Shown here piece after piece: positions 53,704-64,000 of a DNA stretch of 64,000 bases (the first letter of the stretch is position 1; every line of letters starts with the position of its first letter). The DNA is from Cucumis sativus (Eukaryota; Streptophyta; Magnoliopsida; Cucurbitales; Cucurbitaceae), in NCBI RefSeq assembly GCF_000004075.3, contig NC_026657.2, positions 8,928,001 through 8,992,000 on the forward strand. The letters are read 5' to 3'. A program made the position numbers and the translations under genes. A model generated the notes under the pieces. That model did not search any database. It saw nothing but the letters and a program-made list of their open reading frames with translations, and was not told where the DNA came from.

Positions 53704-54219
53704 GTTTCAAACATCATACGCATGAGCTTATGTAATTAATCAATGTTCAGAAGAGCTCCTAAGTTTTGAGATTTGGATTTGGTAAATTTTGTCTACATGG
53801 TTTATAACCCCAACTAATTTAGATTTCTATATCCATTGAGTTAAATTCGTAGGAAATGAGTTCAATCAATATTTACCGTCACAATCAAAACAAAAGAAGT
53901 ACTAAAGAGAGGATTACACAAACGATAATTCCTTCATTCATTTGAACTTCAAATTGAACAAATCCTCCATTGAAGATGACAGAAGTGAAGCTCCATGGAA
54001 CTTGGCCAAGCCCTTTCAGTCACAGTCATTTGGGCTTTGGCACTCAAAGGCATTCCCTACCAATTAAAAATTAGGAGACTTTAGAAATGATTATGAGATT
54101 TAACTAAACTATCAACATCATATAAGAACACAACAAATCATACGAATTCAAACCAAAGTTATCTTATGATTACATATAAGAAGAAACGTTCAAACATCAT
54201 ACGCATGGGCTTACGTAAT
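53704..54219. repeat. Direct repeat pair from a duplicated GST upstream region
   Basis: A stretch beginning TTCAAACATCATACGCATG recurs with a few changes at about 53706-53736 and 54189-54219, and similar G-A-G-T/C-T-C-A-A-T stretches follow each about 120-150 bases later. Each copy lies upstream of a GST start (53986 and 54526), so the segment from promoter to first exon seems to have been duplicated in tandem. Confidence 0.6.
53986..54062 (+). pseudogene. Truncated tau GST first-exon fragment
   Basis: Only the first 77 bases of a GST exon remain. They are nearly identical to the start of copy 3 ([15 protein letters not shown]), but two bases are missing after S-P-F-S, shifting the frame, and homology stops at I-P-Y. 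No second exon follows before the intact copy at 54.53 kb. Together with the repeated upstream sequence this is a partial tandem duplicate of copy 3's 5' end, apparently recent. Confidence 0.88.
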
Positions 54220-54475
54220 CAGCGTCCCATTTGCAAGGAGATAAAAAGATCCCCAAATTTCAACCTTAGATTTTTCTTTTTCCATTTTAAGGATATGTTA
54301 CAAGGAATGAGCTCAATATTATTCAAACCAAGTGAGAAAATTAAAGAGCATTCTATTATTATTTTGAAAATTCAAAGAAGCTTTGTAATTGTATGTACTG
54401 TTTATACATATATACTATATATATACAAATTGTTCATTTATGTGCTGATCAAGAAAAGTTACTAAAACAGAGCAC

Positions 54476-54483
54476 TATATAAA
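54476..54483 (+). promoter_or_regulatory. TATA box of GST copy 3
   Basis: TATATAAA lies 43 bases before the ATG at 54526, implying a very short 5' leader. Confidence 0.6.
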
Positions 54484-54492
54484 CGACGGTAA

Positions 54493-55284
<792 letters not shown>

Positions 55285-55374
55285 GTGCGATTCCTGATTT
55301 TGATTTTGGGTGTTTGAGTTTATCTTTGCTGGGTGTGTTTGTATTTGTGAACACTCTTGCTTGAGTTCATACAG

Positions 55375-55380
55375 AATAAA
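55375..55380 (+). terminator. Poly(A) signal of GST copy 3
   Basis: Canonical AATAAA 91 bases after the stop codon and well before the transposon edge, so 3'-end formation should not depend on the element. Confidence 0.5.
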
Positions 55381-55511
55381 ATGAAGCGAAGCCATTTGGT
55401 CTACAAACTACTTTTTTTCTTCTTAATCAAAGTCCAACGTATTAGTTGAACCATGCTCAAACTAACAAGCTAGAATCAAACTTGTTTTTCTCTATAAACG
55501 ACAATAAACAG

Positions 55512-55635
55512 GGGAATTGACAAAAATATGCCAAAAATGGAGTAGATAAAGATTTTTAAGATTGATTGTAAAAAAAAGTTGACATTTAGGACAAATTAGA
55601 AGTGAAATGATGAAAACACCCTCATTTAATTTCCT
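55512..55635 (+). repeat. Left terminal inverted repeat of the MULE
   Basis: Starts GGGAATTGACAAAAATATGC and matches the right end imperfectly for about 120 bases; GGACAAAT occurs 77 bases in, then GTGAAAT and a C-C-C-T stretch. The inner limit is approximate. Confidence 0.6.
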
Positions 55636-55846
55636 CTTCCTCTTTCACCGTTTCTTCTCTTCCGTCCATTTCTTTTCCACTTCCATCAATTTCTTCTCCA
55701 TGACTCTCCACTATTAATCCTCTAGGCTTGTAAACTGATTGAACTTTTCTTTAATCCCTCTTAGCCTATCTCGTACACATCTTGCACATTTCAAAACTTT
55801 TACTATTAGTTTCAAAATCAAATTGTTACCCTTCCTATCTCGTACA

Positions 55847-57146
55847 CATCTCACACCTATCTAGTAAGGGTTGGAATAATACATTAAAGATAATGAAAGA
55901 ACAAAATTCTTCTCAATTACATCGATTACAACATCTATATCATAAATGATCAACTTAAAAAATACAATTAAATGGTTCGGCATAAGTTCAAATAAATACA
56001 AAACAGTAACTCCAGTTTCTGTAATGCCTACCCTAAAGCTAGTTACACCATGTGTGTCCATATCTTTTGCTTTTAATAAGCCATCAAGCGTTGTTTGATA
56101 CTTGTTTTCCACTAGTTGTCCAATCTTCAACTAGAACAGCCAAATTTCCTACCTGGTATACATAAGTAACATATAAGCAATAAAAATGAGGAAAAAAATC
56201 TATGGAGAAATCCGATAAATTAACTAGGAAAAGTCTATATTGTTCTAGAATGTCCATGTTTCTTGCTTGGAGGAATCCGGTTCAGAGGATGAGACATCGG
56301 TGAGGGTTAAGCCTTTGGAGAAGGACATGTGTGGGAGAAGTAGGCTTGTGTTCTTTAGAGGGGTTGCTACTGTTGTTACTAAGTTGTTCAATATCGTGGA
56401 ACTCGATGTTGCAGTGTTTGGAAAGAAGGATTATCAGGCGATGGTGAGTCTTTGTAAGAATGTGAATGATTTTGATTTTCATATTTGTTTTGAGCTCAAA
56501 ATTCATTGTTATTCATTTGAATTCCTAGCTTGATAACTTAATTCTATTATTTATGAATTTAATTTGCATCACTCTAGCCAGAGGCATCAATTAATTTTGA
56601 AAGAAACCTCATGCTATCTAATATGGTATCAAATCCTTAAACTAAAATGAATATTCAACTCATTAAAAAAATTTAAATTTTGATCCAATAATAGTGAATC
56701 CAAAAGGGTACTATCTTGAAAATGGTCCATAAAATAGTGCATAAATGAAGAAACAAATAAGAGATGAATCAAATGTCCATGTTTTCTCCATAGATTTTTT
56801 TCCTCATTTTTATTGCTTATATGTTACTTATGTATACCAGGTAGGAAATTTGGCTGCTCTAGTTGAAGATTGGACAACTAGTGGAAAGCAAGTATCAAAC
56901 AACGCTTGATGGCTTATTAAAAGCAAAAGATATGGACACACATGGTGTAATTAGCTTTAGGGTAGGCATTACAGAAATTGGAGTTACTGTTTTGTATTTC
57001 TTTGAACTTATGCTGAACCATTTAATTGTATTCTTGAAGTTGATCATCTGTGATATAGAGGCTGTAATCGATGTGATTGGGAAGAATTTTGTTCTTTCAT
57101 TATCTTTAATTTATTATTCCAACCCTTACTAGATAGGTGCGAGATG
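55847..57146. repeat. Long inverted repeat (two 364-bp arms, 572-bp spacer)
   Basis: Arms 55847-56210 and 56783-57146 are equal in length and reverse complements with roughly 95% identity judged by eye. Each arm keeps an 89-codon frame starting M-K-I-G-Q-L-V-E (minus strand 55861-56130, plus strand 56863-57132). The two predicted peptides differ at about 11 positions and neither resembles a known family. The spacer carries the panC fragment. A transcript through the block would fold into a long hairpin with the panC piece in the loop. The right arm's outer edge is followed by about 2.3 copies of a 20-base ATACGACATG-type tandem. Confidence 0.88.
56264..56450 (+). pseudogene. Captured pantothenate synthetase (panC) fragment
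   Basis: The plus-strand frame E-E-S-G-S-E-D-E-T-S-V-R-V, then M-C-G-R-S-R-L-V-F-F-R-G-V-A-T-V-V-T, K-L-F-N-I-V-E and D-V-A-V-F-G-K-K-D-Y-Q matches the central part of plant pantoate-beta-alanine ligase, the last step of pantothenate (vitamin B5) synthesis, including the conserved F-G-K-K-D-Y-Q. Only about 65 of roughly 310 residues are present, with no start, N-terminal HIGH-type site or C-terminus, so it cannot encode the enzyme. Just after D-Y-Q the sequence departs from the family. The embedding between inverted arms inside a Mutator-like element points to transposon capture of a host exon. Confidence 0.8.
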
Positions 57147-57269
57147 ATACGACATGTGTGCGAGATGATACGACATGTGTGCGAGATGTTGTAAGATAGA
57201 TGGATATATGTGGGAGATAAAACATGAGGGCTTAATAAACTTACTACACATGCATAGAATCACAAAGCT

Positions 57270-57327
57270 CATTTTCTAAAATGAACAAAGTAAAAACTCA
57301 TTTTCTAAAATGAACAAAGTAAAAACC
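57270..57327. repeat. Perfect 29-bp tandem duplication
   Basis: Two identical units beginning CATTTTCTAAAATGAACAAA, head to tail (57270-57298, 57299-57327), inside the Mutator-like element. Confidence 0.95.
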
Positions 57328-57738
57328 ATAAAAAAAAAACTCAACAATACACGTTAAGTGAACTGAACAATGTATCTATCTGACTCAAGTAACTAAACTC
57401 AACAAAGTAGTGTTGCCCTGACTAAGCTGTAGATACTTATATTTGATCTCGCTCTCAAAGGCTCGTCTAGGCTTGTCGAAGTAGAGTCATTCCCTGATTG
57501 TCTCCCCTTCAAGAAATGTAATATAAAAAAGCTCTACAACAATGAAAAGAATCACTATAAATACACATCAATTGATACAACTCACTAGAACAAAATAAAG
57601 AGCATCAAGGAAAAACAAGTAATTATAATAAATAAAACAAGAAAAGAAAAATAAAATCAGGAAAATGGGAAAAAGTTAGAAAGCAACATAAAGGTTTTAC
57701 TAGGAGGATTCCATGAAGATTTCCTTGTTGCAGCACCA

Positions 57739-57924
57739 TCACATAAGAGTATTACAACATATGAGTATTTCAACTTCTTTGGCTTGTGTCTTTGCATGAA
57801 GAGCAGCAAACAAATGACCATCCTTAAAGCCAATTCCCCCAAGACGCAATATTGGAATAATTCCAAGAAGGCCTTCATAAAAGAGACATTTTGCACTCCT
57901 CAAATCCAAAAAGTAGATTGACAT
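57739..57924 (-). other. Unidentified open frame inside the MULE
   Basis: A 61-codon minus-strand frame with protein-like stretches (S-A-K-C-L-F-Y-E-G-L-L-G-I-I-P, then R-L-G-G-I-G-F-K-D-G-H-L-F). I do not recognise it. It may be a second captured host exon or a remnant of the element's own sequence; a minus-strand pyrimidine-rich stretch near 58.8-59.0 kb resembles a plant 5' leader and could belong to the same capture. Confidence 0.3.
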
Positions 57925-59194
57925 TTACTCTTCAAACCCTTGGGCATTGATCCATTTCTTTTCTTCCACCAAAATTATCTTAGCAGCAACTTAAGAAAAA
58001 GAAATCGCAATGAAGTGCCAACCCAATATATAATGTTCGTTTAGGTTGCAAAACAGAACGTACCTAGAAGGAAAAAATGAAGGAAAAAAACTATGGAGAA
58101 AACTGATAAAGTATTGTTTATTTCATTTTCAAAAGTATTGAGTATTGACTTATGCTTAATTCTTATTCAAATAAAGCATTCACTGTTTTTTCTTCTCCTA
58201 TCATGTGGGTTTGTTGGCTAATCTACAGTTTTGTGAATTTGAATGAAAAGTTATTGATGTTTTTCAGCATTTCCTCCGAATACCAATTCCATCCATCATC
58301 ATTCTTCTATGTATAATAAATCTCCAACAGTAAAATGGAAGCAACAAAGAATGTTGAGCATTTTGATATATAGTCTAAGAAACTATTTACTTGTAACAAT
58401 TAAGAGCAAATCAACAATTAAAGAGTGATCTATGAAAAGTTTGATTATGATAAGTCATCATCTCAAAGTAATAATTTGCTTAGCCTAACAACTATCCATA
58501 TCCAATGCTAGATTTCTCCCAACTAAAATATCAAACTTCCAGTACACACTAAGAACACATCCAAATGAGATACATCAAATCCAAAACACTACTGAATCAT
58601 CATTAATTGAAAGGATCATCGAGAAACAAAACAAGGTATATTATACACAAAATTGGTAAGTCCCATGTACCAATCATATCAAAGCTTTGATTGAATCTAA
58701 AGTAGATAAGTACAATATACGACCAAACAAACAAAACCCGAAAGAAAAAAAAAAGCAAACGAAACGAAGAAACATCAAGATCAAAAAGAAAAATCACATT
58801 GGGTTATCGATCACATATGAGTTCAGAAAGAAATGAAGTGCAATCGAATTGATTCAACTGGCCTGCTTGAAGATCTCTCGAACCCTTGTGAAGATGAGGG
58901 GTGAAGGAGAAAGAAATGATTAGGAAATGCAAGAAAGCGGAATGGGGGAAGGAGAAGGCCGCAGAGTTGGCTAAAAAGAAAGATATAGAAATTGTTGACA
59001 CACAATCCATAAGACCCAGACTTTAGTTTCAGTGAAATTGTTGTTGTTGTCCAAGTCGCCCAATGGATGTCGTTGCTACCCAAGTCACCGCCACTCCATC
59101 TGATCGATTGTCTCCGTTTGTTGGTTGGGATTTGTTATCTATGTAAATGGAGTCACCTGCGAGCAGCAGAATATGTGTTGCGTGAGGAGAAATC

Positions 59195-59309
59195 TTTTTT
59201 AAACTAAAGGGTAATTTAGATATTTCACATACCCATTTGTCCCAAAACTCTTCTTTTTAAAATTTGGTCTCAAAAGTCGTCAAATTTGTACACATTTGGG
59301 CAATTTCCC
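59195..59309 (-). repeat. Right terminal inverted repeat of the MULE
   Basis: Read on the minus strand it starts GGGAAATTGCCCAAATGTG. GGACAAAT follows 67 bases in, then GTGAAAT and a C-C-C-T stretch, as in the left end. The inner limit is approximate. Confidence 0.6.
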
Positions 59310-59536
59310 AATAAACAGCTATTAAATAAATCATTAATGATGGTCACATGCATAGTGAAAATATTAGACACAATTCAATCAAATGAAGAAGACAGAGGAA
59401 GAATCAAAGTCTTCACAATTTATGAAAACCAACCTCCCATTGAACTTTCAAAAACTTACAACCAAAGAAAACAAAACCAGCAAATATATATAACAATAAT
59501 ATAATTAGAAACACAAATACAAAGCCTCCATTGGCA

Positions 59537-60398
59537 ATGGATGAAGTGAAGCTGCATGAAAATTGGTTAAGCCTTTCCGCATGCAAAGTCATTTGGGCTC
59601 TGTCCCTCAAAGACATACCCTACCGATATGAAGAAGAAGGTATCACCAACAAAACTCCTTTCCTTCCTTATTCTAACTCCGTCTCTGTCATCGTGGACGG
59701 AAAATCGATCTCCGACTCCTCTGTTATTCTCGAATACATTGACGAGACGTGGCCGCAAAACCCCTTACTCCCTTCCGATCTCCTCGACAAAGCTACGGCT
59801 CGGTTTTGGATTCGATTCATTGATGATAAGGTAAATGGCATCATTTACACAAATTTTTACCTTCTAACTTTTTTTGCATACGCAATCTTTTCATATAAAA
59901 ATTTTCCTTTTCGTTTTACATTTACGTTTATCGGAGTATTGGATTCAGGGGGCGGCCATAACTAGAATGTTCTACCCGGGCGGGAAGGAACAGGGGGCGA
60001 AGGTGGAAAGCTTAGAGATGCTGCGAATATTAGAAGAGGAAGTGATCGGCGAGGAGAAATTCTTCGGCGGAGAGAAGATCGGGATGGTGGACTTGGCATT
60101 CGGAGAATTTGTAGAGTGGTTGGGAGTGTTTGAAGAAGTAATCGGAGAGAAATTGTTGGAATCGGGCTCATTTCCTCGGCTAGAAGCTTGGAGCAGAGCT
60201 TTCATGGCAGTTCCAGCCATTAGTGAGAATCGTGCGGATCGAAATGGGATGGTGGAGAATATCAAGCGTTTTAGGATTCCGCTTCCGCAACATCGTTCTG
60301 CGTTGAATTCATCCAATGATATGAAGAACGTTCTTGGGTTTTTGGAGCTCTTTCGATGTTTTTGTGAACTCGTTTCTATCGTTGGCAGGTTTTTCTGA
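59537..60398 (+). CDS. GSTU: Diverged tau-class GST, array copy 4, glutathione site altered
   Basis: Two exons, 59537..59830 and 59949..60398, encode 247 residues. The fold signature remains ([39 protein letters not shown]), so it is a tau GST. The active site has changed: the S-P-F-x-Y-R-V segment reads L-S-L-S-A-C-K-V (Ser12 kept, Pro and Arg lost), five codons are missing where relatives have N-P-V-H-K-K-V-P, leaving S-V-S-V-I-V-D-G-K, and the E-S pair is D-S at 60-61. The C-terminus runs about 25 residues past relatives and ends in a hydrophobic F-L-E-L-F-R-C-F stretch. The frame stays open through both exons and the splice sites are good, so it may encode a non-catalytic or ligand-binding protein, or be an early pseudogene. 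It starts about 230 bases after the transposon. Confidence 0.85.
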
Positions 60399-60834
60399 AA
60401 CGTTTTCGTATTTTGTAAAATAAGCTCTTAGATATGATTGTGCATAAAAAAATTATATATTGAAATAACCTTAACATCTCTCTCATTTATGAACTTCAAA
60501 ACTCAACAAATAGAAATCAATGTTAAATGGAGAGAATGAAAAATAACATTGCAGAAAACCTCTGTTCTTAAGCCTCTGGTCTAATCTAATTTTAAATCAC
60601 AAATTCAATCCAAAATTTATGCCATCACTTACCCAAATTTAACTTAAAAAAAACAAATGGAAATAGAAAACATGATCAATTATTTCAATTGCAAGAAAGT
60701 CAAGATTAGAAAGAGTAAATAAAATGAATTGGTTGGCAAAGTCAAAGTCTAACAAAAGGATGATGAAGAAAAAACACTTCAATAAATGATGAACAAGAAG
60801 GCCGAACAAGAAAGCTCCTCCATTATTGACAGTA
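60399..60834. other. Spacer between GST copies 4 and 5
   Basis: AT-rich; 3' flank of copy 4 and promoter of copy 5. Nothing further seen. Confidence 0.55.
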
Positions 60835-61787
60835 ATGGATGAAGTGAAGCTATATGGGCACTGGTCGAGTCCTTTCGTTTATAGAGTTATATGGGCTTTG
60901 AAAATCAAAGCTATTCCCTACGAATATGTAGAAGAAGATATTCACAACAAAAGTCCTTTCCTTCTTCACTACAACCCTGTCTACAAGAGGGTTCCTGTCC
61001 TCGTTCATGGCGGAAAATCTATCTGTGAGTCTACTGTCATCCTTGAATACATCGACGAGACATGGCCACAAAACCCTTTACTTCCCGTTGATCCACTCGA
61101 TCGAGCTACCGCACGATTTTGGATTCAATTCGTTGAGAATATGGTAAATTTAAAGCACAAGTTTTCTGTTGATGAATTTAAATTTTTGTTTAGAGGAACT
61201 CTTGATGATTTAGGGTTGATGTATGTAATGATGTAAGGAAAAACTCTTGAACTCTTCGTGAATTACATTGATGATTTTTTTAAAATTTATAGTTATTGAA
61301 TTTTTAAGATATCCATTTTGATTCAATAATGGTAAACTTTTTTGATAAATCATTTTAGTCTATGAAGATTTTAACGTCTGAAAAATCTAATATATTCAAA
61401 GATGTAATACTAATAATGAATGTGTTTCATTAGGGGCTAACCACATGGACAATGTTTTGTTCGAGTGGGGAGGAGCGAGAAAAGAAAAGGCGAGAGAGCT
61501 TGGAAATGCTGCAAATTGTAGAAGAGAAAGCAATCGAGGACCAAAAATTCTTTGGTGGAGAGAAGATCGGGATGGTAGATTTGGTGTATGGAGTATTTGG
61601 ATATTGGTTGGGAGTGATCGAAGATCTAATTGGCGAGAAATTGATAGAAACATCTACGTTTCCTCAACTGCATGCTCGGATAAAAGTTTTCTTGCAAGAT
61701 CCAATAATTCGAGAGAATTGTCCCGATCGAGATCGGATGGCCATTTCTTTCAAAGCCATAAGGGAGCGACTTCTTGGATCAAGATGA
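60835..61787 (+). CDS. GSTU: Tau-class glutathione S-transferase, array copy 5
   Basis: Two exons, 60835..61143 and 61434..61787, encode 220 residues. The N-terminal domain is intact: E-V-K-L-Y-G-H-W with Ser12 in [15 protein letters not shown] at 51-58 (K-R rather than K-K) and E-S at 65-66. Exon 2 opens G-L-T-T-W-T-M-F and has [15 protein letters not shown]. The intron follows V-E-N-M instead of the usual D-K, a small change at the conserved junction. I chose the ATG of M-D-E-V-K-L; an in-frame codon run upstream has no better start. It is closest to copy 4 in the C-terminal domain (I-G-E-K-L, R-E-N/S-E-N), suggesting these two arose from one duplication, with copy 5 keeping the catalytic residues. 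Confidence 0.92.
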
Positions 61788-61858
61788 TGTTCGACTTTCC
61801 AGTCATCACATAATGTAATTTGAATTACTGTCAATAAATTTTCATTGGAAGCTAATAA

Positions 61859-62434
<576 letters not shown>

Positions 62435-62435
62435 A

Positions 62436-62590
62436 TGCTACAAATTGTAGAAGAGAAAGGCGTCAACGAGTGAAAACTCTTTGGCAGAGAGAAGACTGCA
62501 CGGTCGAAATGGAAGCTCTAGCCTCTAACAATTCGAGAGAATCATCCCAATCATGATCAGATGGTCATCACTTTCAAGCTATGATTTCAA
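62436..62590 (+). pseudogene. Second-exon GST fragment, array copy 7
   Basis: Pieces closely match exon 2 of copy 5: AAATTGTAGAAGAGAAAG, then a region like L-F-G-G-E-K, and AATTCGAGAGAATC plus a GATCAGATGG-type end, with the middle deleted and the frame broken. No first exon precedes it; it abuts copy 6. Confidence 0.8.
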
Positions 62591-63636
62591 ATGAAAAGTC
62601 TCAACCACTTTCACGATGTGAGACATCACTCGTACGTATTCTAGGTCGTGAAGTGCATAAGTCGAATGTTAGTTTTCAATCATTTGTTCTCTTAGAATTT
62701 GATCATTCAACATTGAAGTCATTTGGATCAATCATTTGTACAAATTTCTCCATGTTCAATTATGATTTATAACAGTAAACTACAGACATCTAAATAACTT
62801 ATTTTAAAAATAATATTATGTTTGCATCAACACCTTGTGAATTTATTCATTTCCGTTTGCGTCATTGTGATAACTTATGATCTATGTTCTATATTATATA
62901 TTAGATACTAGATTCGGATCCTCCATACTAAATACTAGATATCTGTTACTTGATGCTCGATGCTTAATGTCTAATATTTAATACTCTACATTTTTTTTAT
63001 GATATATATGTTTGTTGCTTGAATAATACTCTAATAAATAAAAAAAATAGAAAGGCAAGAAAAAAACAAAAGAAGAAATAAAGAAAAGAAGAAAAAGTAC
63101 AAAATGCAACAAAAGAAAAAAAAATCACAAAGAAATGAATTGTAAAAATTTCATTGGAGTGTTATATAGAAAATAGTTTAGCATGATATTAGACATTACT
63201 TCAAATTAAATTATTATCACATAATTGAAATAAATTGTTATAAATTTTAAAAGAATATGAGACGGAATTATTATACAAAAACAAAAGATAATTTTTCAAA
63301 ACAAATCGATCAACTAAAAGTTGTAATCTAAAAAATGAGAAAAATTAGGTTAATCTTTTTTAAAAAATAACAAATTTTATAAAGTATTTACCATCTAACA
63401 AATTGTATTAGTGATATCAATTCATATGTTATAGTGATGGAAGGTTATTTTTGATAAAATGGGTGTAATTCCTAAATATTTTAGTCTTGATTACTTTGGT
63501 TAATTGGTTTTTTTAAAAAGAAAAAGATCCGAATATAGAACGTGATTTATCCATCCAAAATAATATATAATATTTGTGGATCAAATGAAATCTCTTTACT
63601 TTCAGAAGCTTTTTGTTTCACTGCCACTCTGCTGTA
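62591..63636. other. AT-rich spacer before HCAR
   Basis: Contains an imperfect ATACTAGAT / GATGCTCGATGC short-period repeat near 62.91-62.99 kb and purine-rich tracts near 63.05-63.13 kb. Otherwise no gene seen; the last 100 bases should hold the HCAR leader. Confidence 0.5.
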
Positions 63637-64000
63637 ATGCACGCCATTGCCAACCTCTGCTCCCTTCCTCTTTCCCTTCCCATCCTTTGTTCATCTTCAT
63701 CTTCTTCTCCAAGTAACTCTCTCTTCATCTCTCGCATTCTTCTGACTCCACCGCATATGATTTTTCTTTTTCATAGTTATACTCCTTTAATTGTTATGGA
63801 ACAGATGGAAAAGAACCGAAACAAGTTAAACTCAGGGACGACTGGAGGCAACGCTCCAGACCAATTCCTCCTGGAGGCACCTACCCTGCCAAAGAACAGT
63901 GCAGGTTCAATTCATTCAAAGCTTCACTGTTTTTTCCTGCCTTTCTGTGAATATCACCTGTTGGTTTTTGGCGGGAAGGTCCTGTTCTTTGTATTTTATG
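63637..64000 (+). CDS. HCAR: 7-hydroxymethyl chlorophyll a reductase, 5' part (runs off window)
   Basis: The first two exons, 63637..63712 and 63805..63904, give 58 complete codons before the window ends in intron 2. The first about 25 residues are Ser/Leu/Pro-rich, fitting a chloroplast transit peptide. Exon 2 encodes K-L-R-D-D-W-R-Q-R-S-R-P-I-P-P-G-G-T-Y-P-A, then A-K-E-Q-C, the characteristic start of mature HCAR just before its first iron-sulphur cysteines. HCAR is the ferredoxin-dependent, FAD and [4Fe-4S] enzyme that converts 7-hydroxymethyl chlorophyll a to chlorophyll a in the chlorophyll cycle and in chlorophyll breakdown. Both splice donors (A/GTAACT and AG/GTTCAA) keep frame. Only this piece is visible, so integrity of the gene cannot be judged. 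Confidence 0.88.
   Translation, partial: MHAIANLCSLPLSLPILCSSSSSSPSNSLFISRILLTPPHMIFLFHSYTPLIVMEQMEKNRNKLNSGTTGGNAPDQFLLEAPTLPKNSAGSIHSKLHCFFLPFCEYHLLVFGGKVLFFVFY

Larger units (their letters stand above)
55512..59309. mobile_element. Non-autonomous Mutator-like (Pack-MULE-type) DNA transposon
   Basis: A 3798-bp element bounded by identical 9-base direct repeats AATAAACAG at 55503-55511 and 59310-59318, the target-duplication length of Mutator elements. The ends begin GGGAATTGAC (left) and GGGAAATTGC (right, reverse complement). They stay loosely collinear for about 110-120 bases, sharing GGACAAAT and GTGAAAT at matching offsets. Inside: an inverted pair of 364-bp arms (55847-57146) around a pantothenate synthetase fragment, a 29-bp tandem duplication, a short remnant of the arm's inner end near 58077-58110, and an unidentified minus-strand frame at 57.74-57.92 kb. 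I see no transposase, so movement would have needed an autonomous relative. The perfect target duplication suggests it is not ancient, although the TIRs have diverged. It lies between GST copies 3 and 4. Confidence 0.78.

Overview
The window looks like nuclear DNA of a flowering dicot, probably a cucurbit such as cucumber or melon. The family guess is inference. What is visible directly: split genes with GT-AG introns, very AT-rich spacers with A/T homopolymers and AT/CT microsatellites, plant-only families (S1-type secreted protein, dirigent protein, tau-class glutathione transferases, chlorophyll-cycle HCAR), and no bacterial-style operons.

Layout. 0-10 kb is gene-poor and holds one small secreted S1-family gene (2.47-2.91 kb). 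A large LRR receptor kinase lies on the minus strand at 10.0-13.5 kb. A spacer of more than 9 kb follows, containing an orphan promoter-like island at 15.56 kb. The gene-rich middle (23.5-51.2 kb) carries a chloroplast Mn transporter of the GDT1/UPF0016 family, a GT14 glucuronosyltransferase-like gene with an apparent frameshift, hydroxyethylthiazole kinase (THIM), a dirigent protein, a 14-exon SERINC membrane protein, the histone reader ING1 and an F-box gene. Interleaved with and following the F-box gene (46.3-62.6 kb) is a tau-class GST array: four genes with the expected features, one that has lost glutathione-site residues, and three decayed copies. The right edge cuts the start of the HCAR gene.

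The most striking element is a 3.8-kb Mutator-like transposon at 55,512-59,309, sitting between two GST genes. It has a perfect 9-bp target duplication and diverged terminal inverted repeats. Inside are two 364-bp arms in opposite orientation, and the spacer between them holds a fragment of pantothenate synthetase (panC). This makes it a Pack-MULE-like gene-capture element with a hairpin architecture. No transposase was found in it.

How the genes relate. From memory of Arabidopsis locus numbering, the order GT14 - THIM - DIR - ING1 matches At3g24040-At3g24010, and CMT1 next to a dirigent gene matches At4g13590/At4g13580. The middle region may therefore be an unfractionated ancestral block. 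The GST array is an ordinary birth-and-death cluster for xenobiotic and stress conjugation. The other genes are functionally unrelated neighbours. All exon models were assembled by hand from reading frame, splice-site dinucleotides and family resemblance; exon ends were checked for frame continuity.
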